DNA of 64,000 nucleotides from Sepioteuthis lessoniana (taxonomy: Eukaryota; Mollusca; Cephalopoda; Myopsida; Loliginidae): the NCBI GenBank assembly GCA_963585895.1, contig OY757939.1, positions 24,532,936 through 24,596,935 on the forward strand. The letters run 5' to 3'. The position numbers and the translations under genes are program-made. Numbering within the stretch: position 1 is the stretch's first letter; every line of letters begins with the position of its first letter. This document shows positions 10,358 through 20,833 of the stretch, piece by piece. The notes beneath the pieces were generated by a model, which ran no database searches, was not told the DNA's origin, and saw nothing but the letters and a program-made list of their open reading frames with translations.

Positions 10358-10952
10358 TATACTCGTTCTATTTATGACAAAAAAAAAATTAACTATTTGC
10401 TCGGTGATTGGTTGGTATGGACAGCCATTATGAATAATCTGATGAGAGAAAGAAGGAAGGAATCTTTTTCAGGGCAACGTTTCTAGTGAAAAGAGACTTT
10501 GCTCGGGGCGACGGTTTGTAAGTTGTGTACAAAAGGGAATGAATATCGATTAGTTCGTGTTTAAGTAGCTGTCGATGGAAACGATGCCAGCAATGAAATC
10601 TGATCACACATATACAGAGCAAAAATCGAACTCTGACTAAGCCTTATTTGTATGCCTTTAAATACCATCGGAATATTCAGATCAGTTAGTTTACATTCCA
10701 ATTAAATGAAACTTGCATTTTGTGAAAAAAAAAAATGAAAAAAAAAGCGCCAATCATTTTTGGTTGGTACATTGTTGCATGTACAATAGCACTTTTCTAT
10801 ATTTAACATTTCCTTCATTCCTGACCACTGACAATGCTTTCCTTCAACTATACCAGTGAATTTATATCGAAAAATTGATTTACCGTAATAAAATCATTTG
10901 AGATTCATTTACATTCTAGATATAATAGAGATATTTACTGTGTATATCTTGT
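10358..10952. other. No gene recognised; half of a direct repeat
   Basis: The 64-codon minus frame at 10428-10622 has no domain I recognise. Bases 10815-10905 (CTGACCACTGACAATGC onwards) recur in diverged form at 11048-11150, with a SINE-B end between them. Confidence 0.45.
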
Positions 10953-11025
10953 CTTCTGCATGGATGGCTTTGGCATTAGATAATACACAAATGTTGATAT
11001 GCCCTTAAATAAAGAAACCAAACCA
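10953..11025 (+). mobile_element. SINE-B, 3' end only
   Basis: GGCTTTGGCATTAGATAAT, then GTTGATATGCCCTTAAAT and GAAACCAAACC. Confidence 0.75.
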
Positions 11026-11155
11026 TTTTTGTTCGTAACAGTCCTTATTCTGGACCATTGACAATCCTTTTATTCATGTATATCAGTGTATTTATAAAGT
11101 AAAACTGAGTTGCAAACTATTTTCGTAATAACATTATTAGATTATTTTTCACATA

Positions 11156-11502
11156 GTCCAGCCCAGTGTGTCCTGGATATGACATTAAAAAATTTGATGG
11201 CGAGGCTCCAGCTTAGGAGCTTTGGGGGATATAGAGTACCTCTTTCTTGTCATTGCTTCCAGGTCCACTCTGGCCCGGAGTGGTCCTATCTATAAATTAA
11301 ACAACAAACTATGAGAGCAAACAAACAAATGATGTTAAATACCGTTTAACTGTGTACAAAAAGATCTCAGGTTTATTGAAGAATATAATCTACAAAATGT
11401 GTTTACAAATCATATATAATTAATAGATATGTATGAACAGGATTTGGCATTAAAAAAACCTACAATGGTTGATATGCCATTAAACCAAATGAAACCAAAG
11501 AG
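11156..11502 (+). repeat. R element
   Basis: 5' region CCTGGATATGACATTAAA, core TTCCAGGTCCACTCTGG, one array unit of the second type, and a well preserved tail ending ACCAAATGAAACC. The frame at 11110-11295 lies inside it and is not a gene. Confidence 0.8.
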
Positions 11503-11514
11503 ATGTTAGTATGA

Positions 11515-11812
11515 GTTATTGATTTTAACGGCACGTCAAACCGTCTACGGTTATTTTATGTAATTTCATATTTATCTTTTTGAGCAGTTGTTTCTTAACA
11601 GTGTGTTTATTTGCCCACAGTCTAACGAAGAATTTTTAAACAGTAAATCTAGGATTATTGGCAATGAAGGGGCCCTCCACTATCCATAGATCTCTAGAAC
11701 TAAAGCCTCTCCGCCAAATAGAGTTTAGTGTCAGACCAAAGACAAGACATTTTGAAGGATGTCTTTCCTCTCTGCAAGGGATACAGTCAGCTTATTCTAT
11801 ATCTTGTGGCTT
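11515..11812 (-). repeat. Diverged R element
   Basis: TTATTGGCAATGAAGGGGCC and a worn 5' block (CTGCAAGGGATACAGTCAGC) identify it. The tail is barely recognisable. Confidence 0.55.
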
Positions 11813-11906
11813 GTGAAAACAGATCTTATTAGTTAATATTAATGACTAAATTTTACAACATTGAAACACTGTTACTTAATCCCTCTTTCTTATTACAATT
11901 CATCAA

Positions 11907-12218
11907 ATGTCCTTACCTCCGTACAACAAGGACTTCTATATTATTGACTTGATCTTAATCGAACTTGAAGAAGACTGGAGAGATGTAGTGCCGAATATAA
12001 ATCATGTATTTGTCCCATCCCTTATTTGTGAGACAAAATTCTTGGATTTCAGCGTTCAAACGATCACGAAGAAAATAAAGATCATGGATCCTGTTTTTAA
12101 GATGATTGTTTTTGCCGATTCACTGCCCACTCCATCAATCACCCCTGTCGATCAGACAATCACTCAACTCCACTGTTTGTTTGATATTCCGATCCACCAG
12201 AAAGCCAGCCCACTATAA
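11907..12218 (+). CDS. Open frame of unknown meaning (103 codons)
   Basis: One of the few longer frames lying outside any repeat I can define. The predicted protein is acidic-to-neutral with no motif, signal peptide or membrane segment that I recognise. No partner frame, splice site pair or codon bias argues strongly for a gene. It ends just before the decayed minisatellite. It may be a chance frame or a lone exon. Confidence 0.15.
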   Translation: MSLPPYNKDFYIIDLILIELEEDWRDVVPNINHVFVPSLICETKFLDFSVQTITKKIKIMDPVFKMIVFADSLPTPSITPVDQTITQLHCLFDIPIHQKASPL

Positions 12219-12289
12219 TCAGCTGTCCATTGCATAAATTTCATGAATTATGTTCGACCTACATTGAAAATAATGCGTAGGGGTTTGGT

Positions 12290-13790
12290 TTGCTGTGCCT
12301 CCAAAGTACCGTGTGTGAATGATGCATAGGCATGCGACCCGGTTCCAAAGAATTGTCTTATTTTTAAATGATGCGGAGGTATATGCTCCGCCCACAAACA
12401 ATGACCTTATCTGGAAATATTATGAATGATTGGCCTTAAAAAATTGACTTATCTATAAAAACGCGTTGTATAGGTTTCACCTTCAAAGATATGCGTTATT
12501 TTTAAACAAAGTGGAGGTTTGGCTCGGCTTTCAAAGAAGTGCTTTGACGTACAAGAATGCTGCGCGCTGTATTGAATAAGTCCAGGAGGCAGCATCCCAA
12601 AAAGCAGCAGCTGTACGGACTCCTACCACACATTTCGAAAACCATCCAAACGAGACAAGCAAGATGTGAGGGACATTGCTGGAGAATTAGAGGCAAGCTC
12701 ATAAGAGATGTACTCCTTTGAGCTCCTTCACACGGACAAGCAAGGGTAGTGCGACCAGCTAAAACTTATATACAGCAGCTCTGCATTAATATAGGCTGTT
12801 GCATGGAGGACCTGTCCAAAGCGATGAATGATAGGGACGAGTTGCGGGAGAGAGCCAGAGAAATCCGTACTAGCAGCACGCAATGATGATGATGATGATG
12901 ATATATTATTGTCTTCGCCTTTAAAGAATTTCCTTATTTATAAACAATGAATTGTATAGATTTCGATTTGCCGTCTTTATAATTTATAAACGATGCTTTA
13001 TTTATAGGCATCGGCTTTGCCTTGAAAGAAATACATTATTTAGAAATATTGCGGAGATATTGGCTTCATCTTGAATGTATTGCATTATTAATGAATAATA
13101 TGCCGGTTTGGGATTTGCCTTAAGAGAATTGCCTTATTTATCAATAATGCAGAAGTATAGACATCGCCTTCAATGAATTATCTTATTTATAAATAACAGA
13201 AAGGTATCGGATTGGCCTTCAAAAGATTGCCTTATATATAGTAAACGGAGGTATGGGCTTCGTCTTGAAAGAATTGTTTAGAAATGATGTCGAGATATAG
13301 GCTTCATTAACAAAGAATTGCCTTATTCATAAATAATGCATAGTATAGTCTCCGCCTTGAAGGTATTACATTATTTATAAACAATGTGGAGGTATGGGCT
13401 TCGCCTTGAAAGAATCGGCTTATATATAAGTAAGCTGAGGTATAGGCTCCGCATACAAAGAACTGCCTTATGTATAAATGATGCAGAGATATGGACATCG
13501 CCTTCAAAGAATCGTCTTAATTAGAAATAATGTGTAGGTAAGGGCTTCATCTTGAAATAATTGTCTTATTCATAAATAACGTTGAGGTATAGAGGTTTCT
13601 CTCCAAAGAATTATCCCCATAAAATATTGACAATTGTCTGTTGGAGTAATAGCCATTCACAAAAAAATTCCTTATTTGTAAATATGTAGGTGTAAACGCC
13701 ATCCACAAATAATTACCTTTTTCCGAATAATTCATGGGTGTATAATCTACCTATAAAGATTTATCTTATGTTCTAGTTCACGTGATGTAC
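12290..13790. repeat. Decayed 49 bp minisatellite
   Basis: The motif CCTTATTxATAAATAATG followed by a GGTATxGGCTTCGCC-like block recurs every 48-49 bases; successive anchors are at 13321, 13369, 13418, 13466, 13515 and 13564. About 23 units remain, many with substitutions and indels. The array is split by the LINE-R insertion at 12541-12904. Minus-strand frames at 12219, 13307 and 13547 are periodic artefacts. Confidence 0.75.
12541..12904 (+). pseudogene. LINE-R 3' end, best preserved copy
   Basis: From the ATG at 12557 one frame runs to a natural TGA at 12884 with a single premature stop (TGA at 12719-12721, where relatives have Trp). The order of conserved segments is MLRAVLNKS, QQLYGLLPHISKTIQ, GHCWRI, LIRDVLL, GQARVVRPAKTYIQQLC, DLSKAMNDRDELRERAREIR. 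A trinucleotide tail (ATG)n follows. A C-terminal NDRxEWRERVR-like motif and a short tandem tail are features of RTE-clade LINEs; this places the family tentatively. It sits inside the 49 bp minisatellite. Confidence 0.85.
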
Positions 13791-14019
13791 TCGTCATAAA
13801 TTTGATTGCTACATTCATTCTTTAGAAGATGCCTTGAGTGATAAACCCCGAAAAGTAAGGCGTGATAAATGACATTAAATCTGTCCTTTATAAATAAACC
13901 CCGCCATTCACGAACGTGAATCTTAAATTATAATCCCGAAACAATTGGCATATATTTTTTTGTCAATTTGTAAATAATTGGCATGACAAAAAAACCCTGG
14001 AATTTTTGTTAAATTCAGT
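13791..14019. other. No feature recognised
   Basis: AT-rich spacer between the minisatellite and the next R copy. Confidence 0.4.
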
Positions 14020-14520
14020 TTGGTTTAGTTTGGTTTGCTTTTATGACTGATCAACCATTGAAGGTTATTTAATGCCAAATCCATTTTTATACATATAAAC
14101 AGTTCTATTTAAATCAATTCAGTTTAAATGTAAAAAAAAATTCTATTTCAAGCAATTCAGTTTATCATAAGTACTTAGTTTAAATGCCAAAATAGTTTTA
14201 TTTCAAACAATTCAGTTTAATATTAGTACACAGTTTACATGTGAAAAACAGTTCTATTTTAAACAGTTCAGTTTAGTATAGTTACACAGTTTAGTTCTAT
14301 TTAACTCATAGATAGGACCCCATCAGGTACTACAACTCAGGGCGATAGTGGGCCTTCGAGCGATGGCAATAGAGGGTAGTCCCCATTCTCCAAAGCTCGA
14401 GAATTATTGGAGCCTCACCATCGGATTGCTTTGTGTCATATACAGGACACTTTTTGGAGGAGTCTTACTCCTCAGCAGAGATGCAGTCGGTGTATTCTAC
14501 AGCCCCAGCCGACAGGGCCA
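14020..14520 (-). repeat. R element, full length
   Basis: 501 bp: tail (GGTTTAGTTTGGTTTG), about four array units of the first type (AACAATTCAGTTTA, GTACACAGTTTA), core GATAGGACCCCATCAGGTAC, and 5' end CAGCCCCAGCCGACAGGGCC. The 66-codon frame at 14348-14548 is an artefact of the core. Confidence 0.85.
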
Positions 14521-14891
14521 GTTAAATTCGGTGATTAATAATAACTAATAAGATCCGTTCTCACTGTCAAGAGGGCTTACAATGTGCAGTGTTATGATTT
14601 ATAATTGACAATCTACAGTGGAAAAAATTGTCTCTTTTCTTAGCGACGTTTTTATATTGGTTCTCTTGGGGGCTTCTATAGAAGAATATCGTCCAATGAA
14701 AAGCCACACACACATAAAATACTTTTTAACTCTCTAACATAAAAAATAACCTGAACTTTTCCATCTTTTATTATCCACATCCTTCGATGATTAAGCTACG
14801 AAAACGAATCAAGTGAAAAAATGCATAGAATGACTGCCAGATCCAAATATTTTCACTGTGTAATTCGCAATGATTTTACTATTTGTCATAT
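14521..14891. other. No feature recognised
   Basis: No repeat relation or gene signal seen. Confidence 0.4.
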
Positions 14892-14980
14892 TGGCGAGGA
14901 GTAATGGTTACAATCGTAAGAAAGGAACTCAGCGATTTGAGCTCAAATTCTGGACGAGATTGTGCAAAGTTGACCAAGAA
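14892..14980 (+). mobile_element. SINE-C head fragment
   Basis: GGAGTAATGGTTACAATCG (A-box side) and GAGCTCAAATTCTGGACG (B box). It breaks off after the tRNA-like part. Confidence 0.65.
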
Positions 14981-14984
14981 GATG

Positions 14985-15200
14985 ATTGCATGTATTTGGA
15001 CACAGAATAAAAGGGAATTGCTGAAATCGTATTGAAAAGACCCGTTGTGTGAAAGATCACAGACAACAAGTTTCAGCAACAACAGCTTTATTTTCTGAAG
15101 GCAGCACTCACAATTAAACAAAGGCCTAGGGAAGGAAGGCGGTGGCGAATGCGTCTGATTGCAGGAACCATGAGCAAGTCTGAACAAATACCGAAAGGGC
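14985..15200 (-). mobile_element. Possible solo LTR fragment
   Basis: On the minus strand a GC-richer stretch leads into AATAAAGCTGTTGTTGCTG, a polyadenylation-signal context like the R/U5 boundary of many LTR retrotransposons. No primer-binding site or second LTR is visible, so this is only a suggestion. The 102-codon minus frame at 14879-15187 overlaps it and is not a recognisable gene. Confidence 0.25.
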
Positions 15201-15370
15201 TTGCCTTAGGTGAATCTGGAATATCTCCGCTCGAGGCGAAATGTTGGAGTTTTATTTAAGTAGATTCAGCCGCGTTGATTCGTTAAAATTTCCCAAGACT
15301 CATCAATTATAAGCAAGTTCCGCTTAACTGAGTCCGCTAAGTTCGGTCCTGTCATAAAAACGGAGGAAAT

Positions 15371-15750
15371 CATGGTGTAATGTTTACCGCCGTAGTAAAC
15401 TGATACTAGGATAGACTGGGCTCTTTAACCTTAGTTTTGCAACTGGTCTAAAAGAAAGAAAATTTTGGATTAAAACCTGCAAAACTCCGCTTAAAGATTT
15501 AACCTTTTGTCACATCCTGCTCGTGTGGAGTGGTTAGATAAATATCTAAAAATGAACTTGGTCACCCACAAAATGCCGCCAGCTGATATAGCTACAGCTG
15601 TTTGTATTTCACTTTTCGTTAATGCCCTTGGATAAGACATGAATTCCCTCCACCCAGCTTTGGATTATTTACTCATAGCTGGCGAAGGAGAAAAGAGATA
15701 GATAATCCAGCAAATTGGGCCCATTGTCTATTGCAGAGGGGTCAGGAATA
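15371..15750 (+). mobile_element. Two worn SINE-C copies
   Basis: The first (15371-15550) lacks most of the middle but keeps ACTGGGCTCTTTAACC, AACTCCGCTTAAAG and GAGTGGTTAGATAAATA. The second (15595-15750) keeps TTTGTATTTCACTTTTCG and a shortened 3' end. Confidence 0.6.
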
Positions 15751-15979
15751 TGTATTATGAAATGAACTTTAAATACGTAGTGCCTTCAATAAGTTTCCAG
15801 ACTTTTTTGTACGGGCACTTAAAATTGTCGTAGACTCTTGAAAATTCAGTATCTTATTGCTACACATCTTATGAGATGACTGACCAATTTTTATGATTTC
15901 AGGTCCAAATAAACAGCAACAGCAGGAATTGGAATATACCCTATTAAAGCCTGATTGTCACAGCTGGTGAATTTCAAAA

Positions 15980-16602
15980 ATGCAATCTGGACGTGAGGAC
16001 ACATTAGAAGAAAGATATGCAATAAAATTCTGTTTTAAACTTGGAAAAAAATGCTACAGAAACGCAGAGAATGCTTCGGACTGCTTCTCGACCATCTTGC
16101 ATGAATCGGGCATCAGTTTTTGAGTGGCATAAGAGATTCAACGAAGGCAGGGAGTCTGTGAGGGATGATGAGAGGTGTGGGAGGAGTAAGGAAGTCAATA
16201 CACCAGAGTTGATGGGCCAAAGGGTTAGGGTTAGGGTTACTATGTTGAGGATTTAAGGGAGTTTTTTTCAGGAAGAGATTCCGTCAGAAGAGTCCAGCAC
16301 TCTTCAAATCGGGTCAGCGGCATTTCCACCAGGACAATGCACCAGTCCACAACTCCATCCTTGTCACAGACATCAAGACAGTTCCTCAGCCTCCCTATAG
16401 TCCAGACCTTGCTCCCTGTGACTTTTGCTTATTCGCTAAGCTCAGGGGCTGTCGTTATGTGACAATTGAGGAGATGAAAGAGGCTGTGACGAAGGTCATT
16501 GATAAGCTCACACAAGAGGACTTCTATAGGGCCTTCCAGAAGGTGTTAGAACGGTTCAAAAAGTGCATGGCAGCCGGAGGAGATTACTTCGAAGGGAACT
16601 AG
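15980..16602 (+). pseudogene. Mariner transposase pseudogene
   Basis: The ATG at 15980 starts MQSGREDTLEERYAIKF. A one-base insertion near 16046 shifts the frame, then NATETQRML and SVFEWHKRFNEGRESV continue to PELMGQ. There the gene jumps to the YVEDLREF region, so roughly 150 residues, including the first catalytic Asp region, are lost. A second shift near 16285 restores a frame with HQDNAPVHNS (second catalytic Asp) and YSPDLAPCDF (third catalytic Asp), ending GGDYFEGN and TAG at 16600-16602. The N-terminal helix-turn-helix part and two of three catalytic acids remain. It cannot be active. Confidence 0.9.
16221..16240. repeat. Telomere-type repeat at the mariner deletion junction
   Basis: Three TTAGGG-phase units lie exactly between the two parts of the transposase gene that are normally about 150 codons apart. 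Confidence 0.8.
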
Positions 16603-16679
16603 AGTTTCATGTGAGTACTATCAATAAAAGTGCCCATACGAAAAAAGTCTGGAAACTTATTTAATGATCCTCGTAATTC

Positions 16680-17135
16680 TACAGTAGAAATACATTATTA
16701 CGAGAGAAATGGATTTAAGTCCCCATATAAAGAGGTTGTCGGGGTTCAAGAACTAAAGCAAATGTTACAATCATAATACGACGAAAATATGCATGACAGG
16801 AAACAATTTACAATGAAAATACATAAAAATATATTTTACTATAGAAATACACTGATATACCACAAAAAATGTCTTGTCAAAGGTCAGGAATTAAGACAAG
16901 TGTTTCTGACAGGATTGGACTATCAATTATGTTGTAACTGAATTGCAAATGATTCTACTATAAAGATACATTGTTATTATGTTTACTGCAGAAATGCATC
17001 ATTTCCATAAAAATACATTGAAATCCTGATATGAAGTGACTGTTAGGGGTCAAGAATTAAGCCATATATGATTTTACTAAGAAAAAGTATTGTCAATGGT
17101 CAGGAATTAAAACAGCCGTTACTAACAGAATTGGA
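16680..17135. repeat. Diverged repeat block related to the 28 bp satellite
   Basis: Several spaced ACTATAGAAATACA or ACTGCAGAAATGCATCAT motifs resemble the satellite unit at 24.1-33.3 kb. A second motif, GGTCAGGAATTAA with flanks, recurs at about 16880, 17050 (variant) and 17100. This could be an older, decayed relative of the satellite. Confidence 0.4.
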
Positions 17136-17849
17136 CGATTATATTTGTATATGCAATGTAAGCAGCCTGAGGCATGCGCGTTAGACTTTCTGAGTAAATA
17201 AAAAACAAGAAAATTGATAAAACTACTTCACACTAGATTTAACAATTTGTTTATCGGACGAGATTAATCGAATGATCCGTTATTAATAATTGGATTAATC
17301 TAATCATAAATGAAGCTAAAAGCAAACTCTTTTGATTTTTGTCAATATTTACAGAAAATTACCATGATCTCCGGTGCCATATTAATCATCATCAAGGAGA
17401 AATTAAGAGGCGAACTTCTATTCCTGCAATGTTATGCTAGTCTCTTTTAAGCAGCGATCATCCGTCAAATACTAAAGAACTAAATCAAGCAATTATTAAC
17501 ACAATTTTCTAAATAATGGAAGGCTTCCGAAACAACTGCTTTTTTTTCCTTTTATTATCCTTAAACGGTTTGCCGATAGAAAAAGTGTTTAAACTGAATC
17601 GAACATATTACATTCGTTTTCTCTCTATATAATTTAATCAATCTATTTCATCAAATCAATCGATATCTACATCTTTTGTTTGTATTTCTTTTCTGTTTCT
17701 TTTTATTTCTAAAATAAATTATGAATCCAACAGAGAGAGAGAGAGAGAGGGGGTTATTATCGTCCCTGACCTAAAACGATTAATAATACTTTGTCGAAGT
17801 CTGTCAACGTTAACTCTTACCTACTCTCTTTCGACTGAGGCGGGCTCAG
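17136..17849. other. No gene recognised
   Basis: Contains a (GA)n tract at about 17730-17749. Nothing else identified. Confidence 0.4.
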
Positions 17850-18898
17850 CGTCACGCTTATCGTCGTTGAGAAATGGTAACGGTGACCCGAGTTCTAATG
17901 CTGTTTGTGTTTCACTTGTAACTTATAGGAAAGGCATGAATCCATCTCTCCTCCTGCTTAATTAGTAATCGGTAAAACAGTAGGGCAGATTGAGCTCTCT
18001 CACCTTGGTCAAAGAGAAGGAAAATCACTGAATTCAAAACCTGATGAGTGTTGTGTGGTAAATCATATGGTGTATTCGAGTTCAATTCTTCTATAATCAG
18101 CGCATCCAAGAAGTGTGGCTACTTCTATATATGCCCTCTCTTCTACTAACAAATAATCTGCGTTAGTAGTCTAATGGTTATCGTCTTGGACAAATGGAAT
18201 TGTTGATCTGAGATCAAATCCTTGGCTAAGGCTGTTTGCATTCCCCGTCGTGCTAATGGCCTTCAGTAAAGCGTGAATATCTCTGTTGTCTTCCACAAAT
18301 GGGTAAATATTACAGACTGGCTTCTTTAGCCTCGGTTAAGAAACCACTCTAAGAGAAGGAAAACTCTGAATTCAAACCAACTTTACTCCGTTTAAAAATT
18401 GACTGTAACATTCTACCCGTGGTAAAGGGGTTTGGTAATATATATATATATATATATATACAGGTAGGTCAGGAGAAGGAAAACTCTGAATTCAAACCAG
18501 CTGTACTCTGTTTAGAAATTCACTTTGTGTCATATCCTGTCCGTCGCGAGCGGATTGTATTTTAGTGAGAGCACACTTAGTCTCACGGTTATCGGTGAAA
18601 AAATGGAATCGGTCAGCCGAGTTCAAGTCCTGGACGGATGCAATAAACGTTTCACTCGGCGCTAATGCTTTTGGTTTAGCTCTTTTGCCTAGGTTAAAGC
18701 AACCAGTCTCGGAGAAGGAAAAACATAATTCAAACCAGCTGTACTCCCTTAAAAATTAAACCTTGTATCATAACCGGGCTTTCAATTGAAATGAAATCGA
18801 CAGCTCGAGTTCACATCCTTTTAGCGTTTCACTTCACGCTAATGGCATTGGGAAATCTATGAGGAATTAATGGGGCAGACTGTGCTATATAATCTTGG
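17850..18898 (+). mobile_element. Run of five SINE-C copies and pieces
   Basis: Successive same-strand SINE-C copies: 17850-18045, 18164-18434, 18463-18560 (3' part), 18566-18781 and 18784-18898. Each near-complete one shows its own B box (for example GAGTTCAAGTCCTGGACGG near 18620) and AGGAGAAGGAAAACTCTGAA block. A (TA)n tract at 18437-18460 separates two of them. Confidence 0.75.
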
Positions 18899-19221
18899 AT
18901 TCCTGGAGCCGAAGTATGGGTACAATTTGCGTATCCTAATTTGGAAAATGTTCAGATTTTACACACAACACTACACTGATCTCGCTTGTCTTTAACTTTT
19001 CGAAATCAAATCCATAAGAAAACAAGTAAGTAGTACAATAATGTTGCGATACTAAAAGAATGATAAAACAGGCGAAAGAACAGGAATTAAATAATGTTCT
19101 TTTATTATTTGTTTATTGACAGATATTGATTTGTGAAAAGAAAAGAAAAGAAAAGAAATGTCTATAGAATAATGACAATTTCTGAAATTCCTATTTTTCA
19201 TATTAAAAATCTTAAAAGAAG
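18899..19221. other. No feature recognised
   Basis: Includes a short (AAAAG)n run at about 19137-19157. Confidence 0.4.
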
Positions 19222-19949
19222 TGGTTGGTTGGTTGGGTTTAATGGCATATCAACCTTTGTAGGTTATTTAACGCCAAATCAATTTTTATAAAAATAGTCA
19301 GTTCTATTTCAAACAATTCAGTTTAGTTCATAGTTTAATGGTAAAAAAACATTTCTATTTTAAGCTATCCTGTTTAGTCAAACAGTTCTAATTCAAACAA
19401 TTCAAATTCAAACAATTCAGTTTAGTATAAGTATAGATTTTGCCACACACAGTTAAATGTTCTAATAGTTCTATTTCATACAATTCAGTTTAGTGTAAGT
19501 ACATTTTCAATGTCAAAACAGTTCTATTTCGAGCAATTCAGTTTAGCGTAAGTACAGTTTCAATGTCAAAACAGTTCTATTTCAAACAACTCAGTTCAGC
19601 AGTTTCGATTTCAAGCAGTTCAGTTTAGCATAAGTATACAGTTTAATTGTCAAAATATTTCTATTTCAAGCAATTCAGTTTAGTCAAACAGTTCTAATTC
19701 AAACAATTCAGTTCAGCATAAGTACGCAGTTTAGTTCTATTTGGCCCGTAGATGGGGCCCTATAAGGTGCTACAACTTCGGGCCAGAGTGAACCTGGGAA
19801 TGATAGCAATGAGTGTGCTCCGCATTCACCAAAGCTCCAGCATCACAGGATTGTGTTGCGTCATATACAGGACACTCACTTAGGAGGGAGTGTCTTACTC
19901 TTCTGCTGAGGTGCAGATGGTGTATTCTACAGCCCCAGCCAACTGGGCA
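19222..19949 (-). repeat. R element, full length, expanded array
   Basis: 728 bp. The tail GGTTGGTTGGGTTTAATGGC is followed by about eight array units of the first type, some shortened. The core is GATGGGGCCCTATAAGGTGC and the 5' end CAGCCCCAGCCAACTGGGC. The 61- and 75-codon frames in this core are artefacts. Confidence 0.85.
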
Positions 19950-19965
19950 ATACACAGAGTTTAAT

Positions 19966-20235
19966 TGGAGGTGCCCGTGGTGTAATGGTTATCGTCGTTG
20001 GAAATGGACACGAGAGTGTTTGCATTTCACATCGCACTAATACCCTTGGGAAAGACATGGATCCAGTTACTTTCCCTCCAGCTATGGGCAATTAGTAGGG
20101 CAGACTAGGTTCTTCAGCCTTGGTGAAACAACTAGTCTAGGAGAAGGAAAACTCTGAATTCAAACCTGTTAAACTCCGCTTAAAAAATTGACCTTGTGTC
20201 ATATCCTGCCCGATTGGAGGGGTTGGTAAATATGA
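19966..20235 (+). mobile_element. SINE-C with perfect 16 bp target duplication
   Basis: The insert begins TGGAGGTGCCCGTGGTG and ends GGTTGGTAAATATGA. The same 16 bases, ATACACAGAGTTTAAT, occur at 19950-19965 and 20236-20251. Removing the insert and one repeat rejoins the surrounding sequence. A six-base complementary pair, CTCCGC and a near match of GCGGAG, brackets the 3' tail in this family. Confidence 0.9.
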
Positions 20236-20462
20236 ATACACAGAGTTTAATGTAAAAATAGTTTATTTCAGTTAATTCAGTTTAACCTAATTACGCAGTT
20301 TAGATGTGTTAAAAGAAGTAAGCGCCAATTTATTAAATATCTTCTCGTTTACATTTTGTTCACTTAAGAAAAAAGCGAAACTACATTTTCATGAACAAGA
20401 TAAAGTGATGAACCAGAGGGTAAATACAAAAGAATGTTACATAATTTTTGAACTAATTCTGC

Positions 20463-20677
20463 AGCACCCCGTAAAACAGCCATTTACCTCCTATCTCACA
20501 AACAATGAACAATACATACTGGGCTCTTATGGAGAAAGCAAAAACGAGCTCATGAACTTCTATACGTGTATACACCAGTGTTAGCCGACCAGCAAGGAAT
20601 TACATACATCTGTTCTCTACAGAAACTTGATGCAGTCTTAAGGAGATGCAAAGAGCAATTGACGATCGGTGCAATTG

Positions 20678-20679
<2 letters not shown>
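20463..20679 (+). pseudogene. LINE-R C-terminal fragment
   Basis: DNA similarity to the other LINE-R ends is clear (CCATTTACCTCCTATCTCAC, GTTAGCCGACCAGCAAGGAA, GATGCAGTCTTAAGG), but the frame is broken throughout. It ends against a (GT)n(GA)n tract. Confidence 0.65.
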
Positions 20680-20720
<41 letters not shown>

Positions 20721-20796
20721 GGAGGCGAAATGTGAAAGTAAGGCCAGAGAGAGTACCCCCACCTCCCAAATGAAAGAGTAAGAATGGAAACCCTGA

Positions 20797-20828
<32 letters not shown>
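20680..20828. repeat. (GT)n(GA)n ... (TA)n compound microsatellite
   Basis: (GT)n and (GA)n at 20680-20722 and (TA)n at about 20801-20828 are separated by a spacer containing GTGAAAGTAAGG and AAACCCTGAGGATATATA, which recurs at 21.1 and 22.2 kb. Confidence 0.85.

Positions 20829-20833
<5 letters not shown>

Larger units (their letters stand above)
15774..16675 (+). mobile_element. Internally deleted mariner transposon
   Basis: Terminal inverted repeats are visible. The left end from 15774 reads TACGTAG...AATAAGTTTCCAGACTTTTT, and the reverse complement of the right end (to 16675) reads TACGAGG...AATAAGTTTCCAGACTTTTT, followed by (C/T)GTA(C/T)GGGCACTT on both sides. The element is 902 bp, against about 1.3 kb for a typical intact mariner. 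The missing part is the middle of the transposase gene. A second copy, truncated, lies at 37529-37921. Confidence 0.9.
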
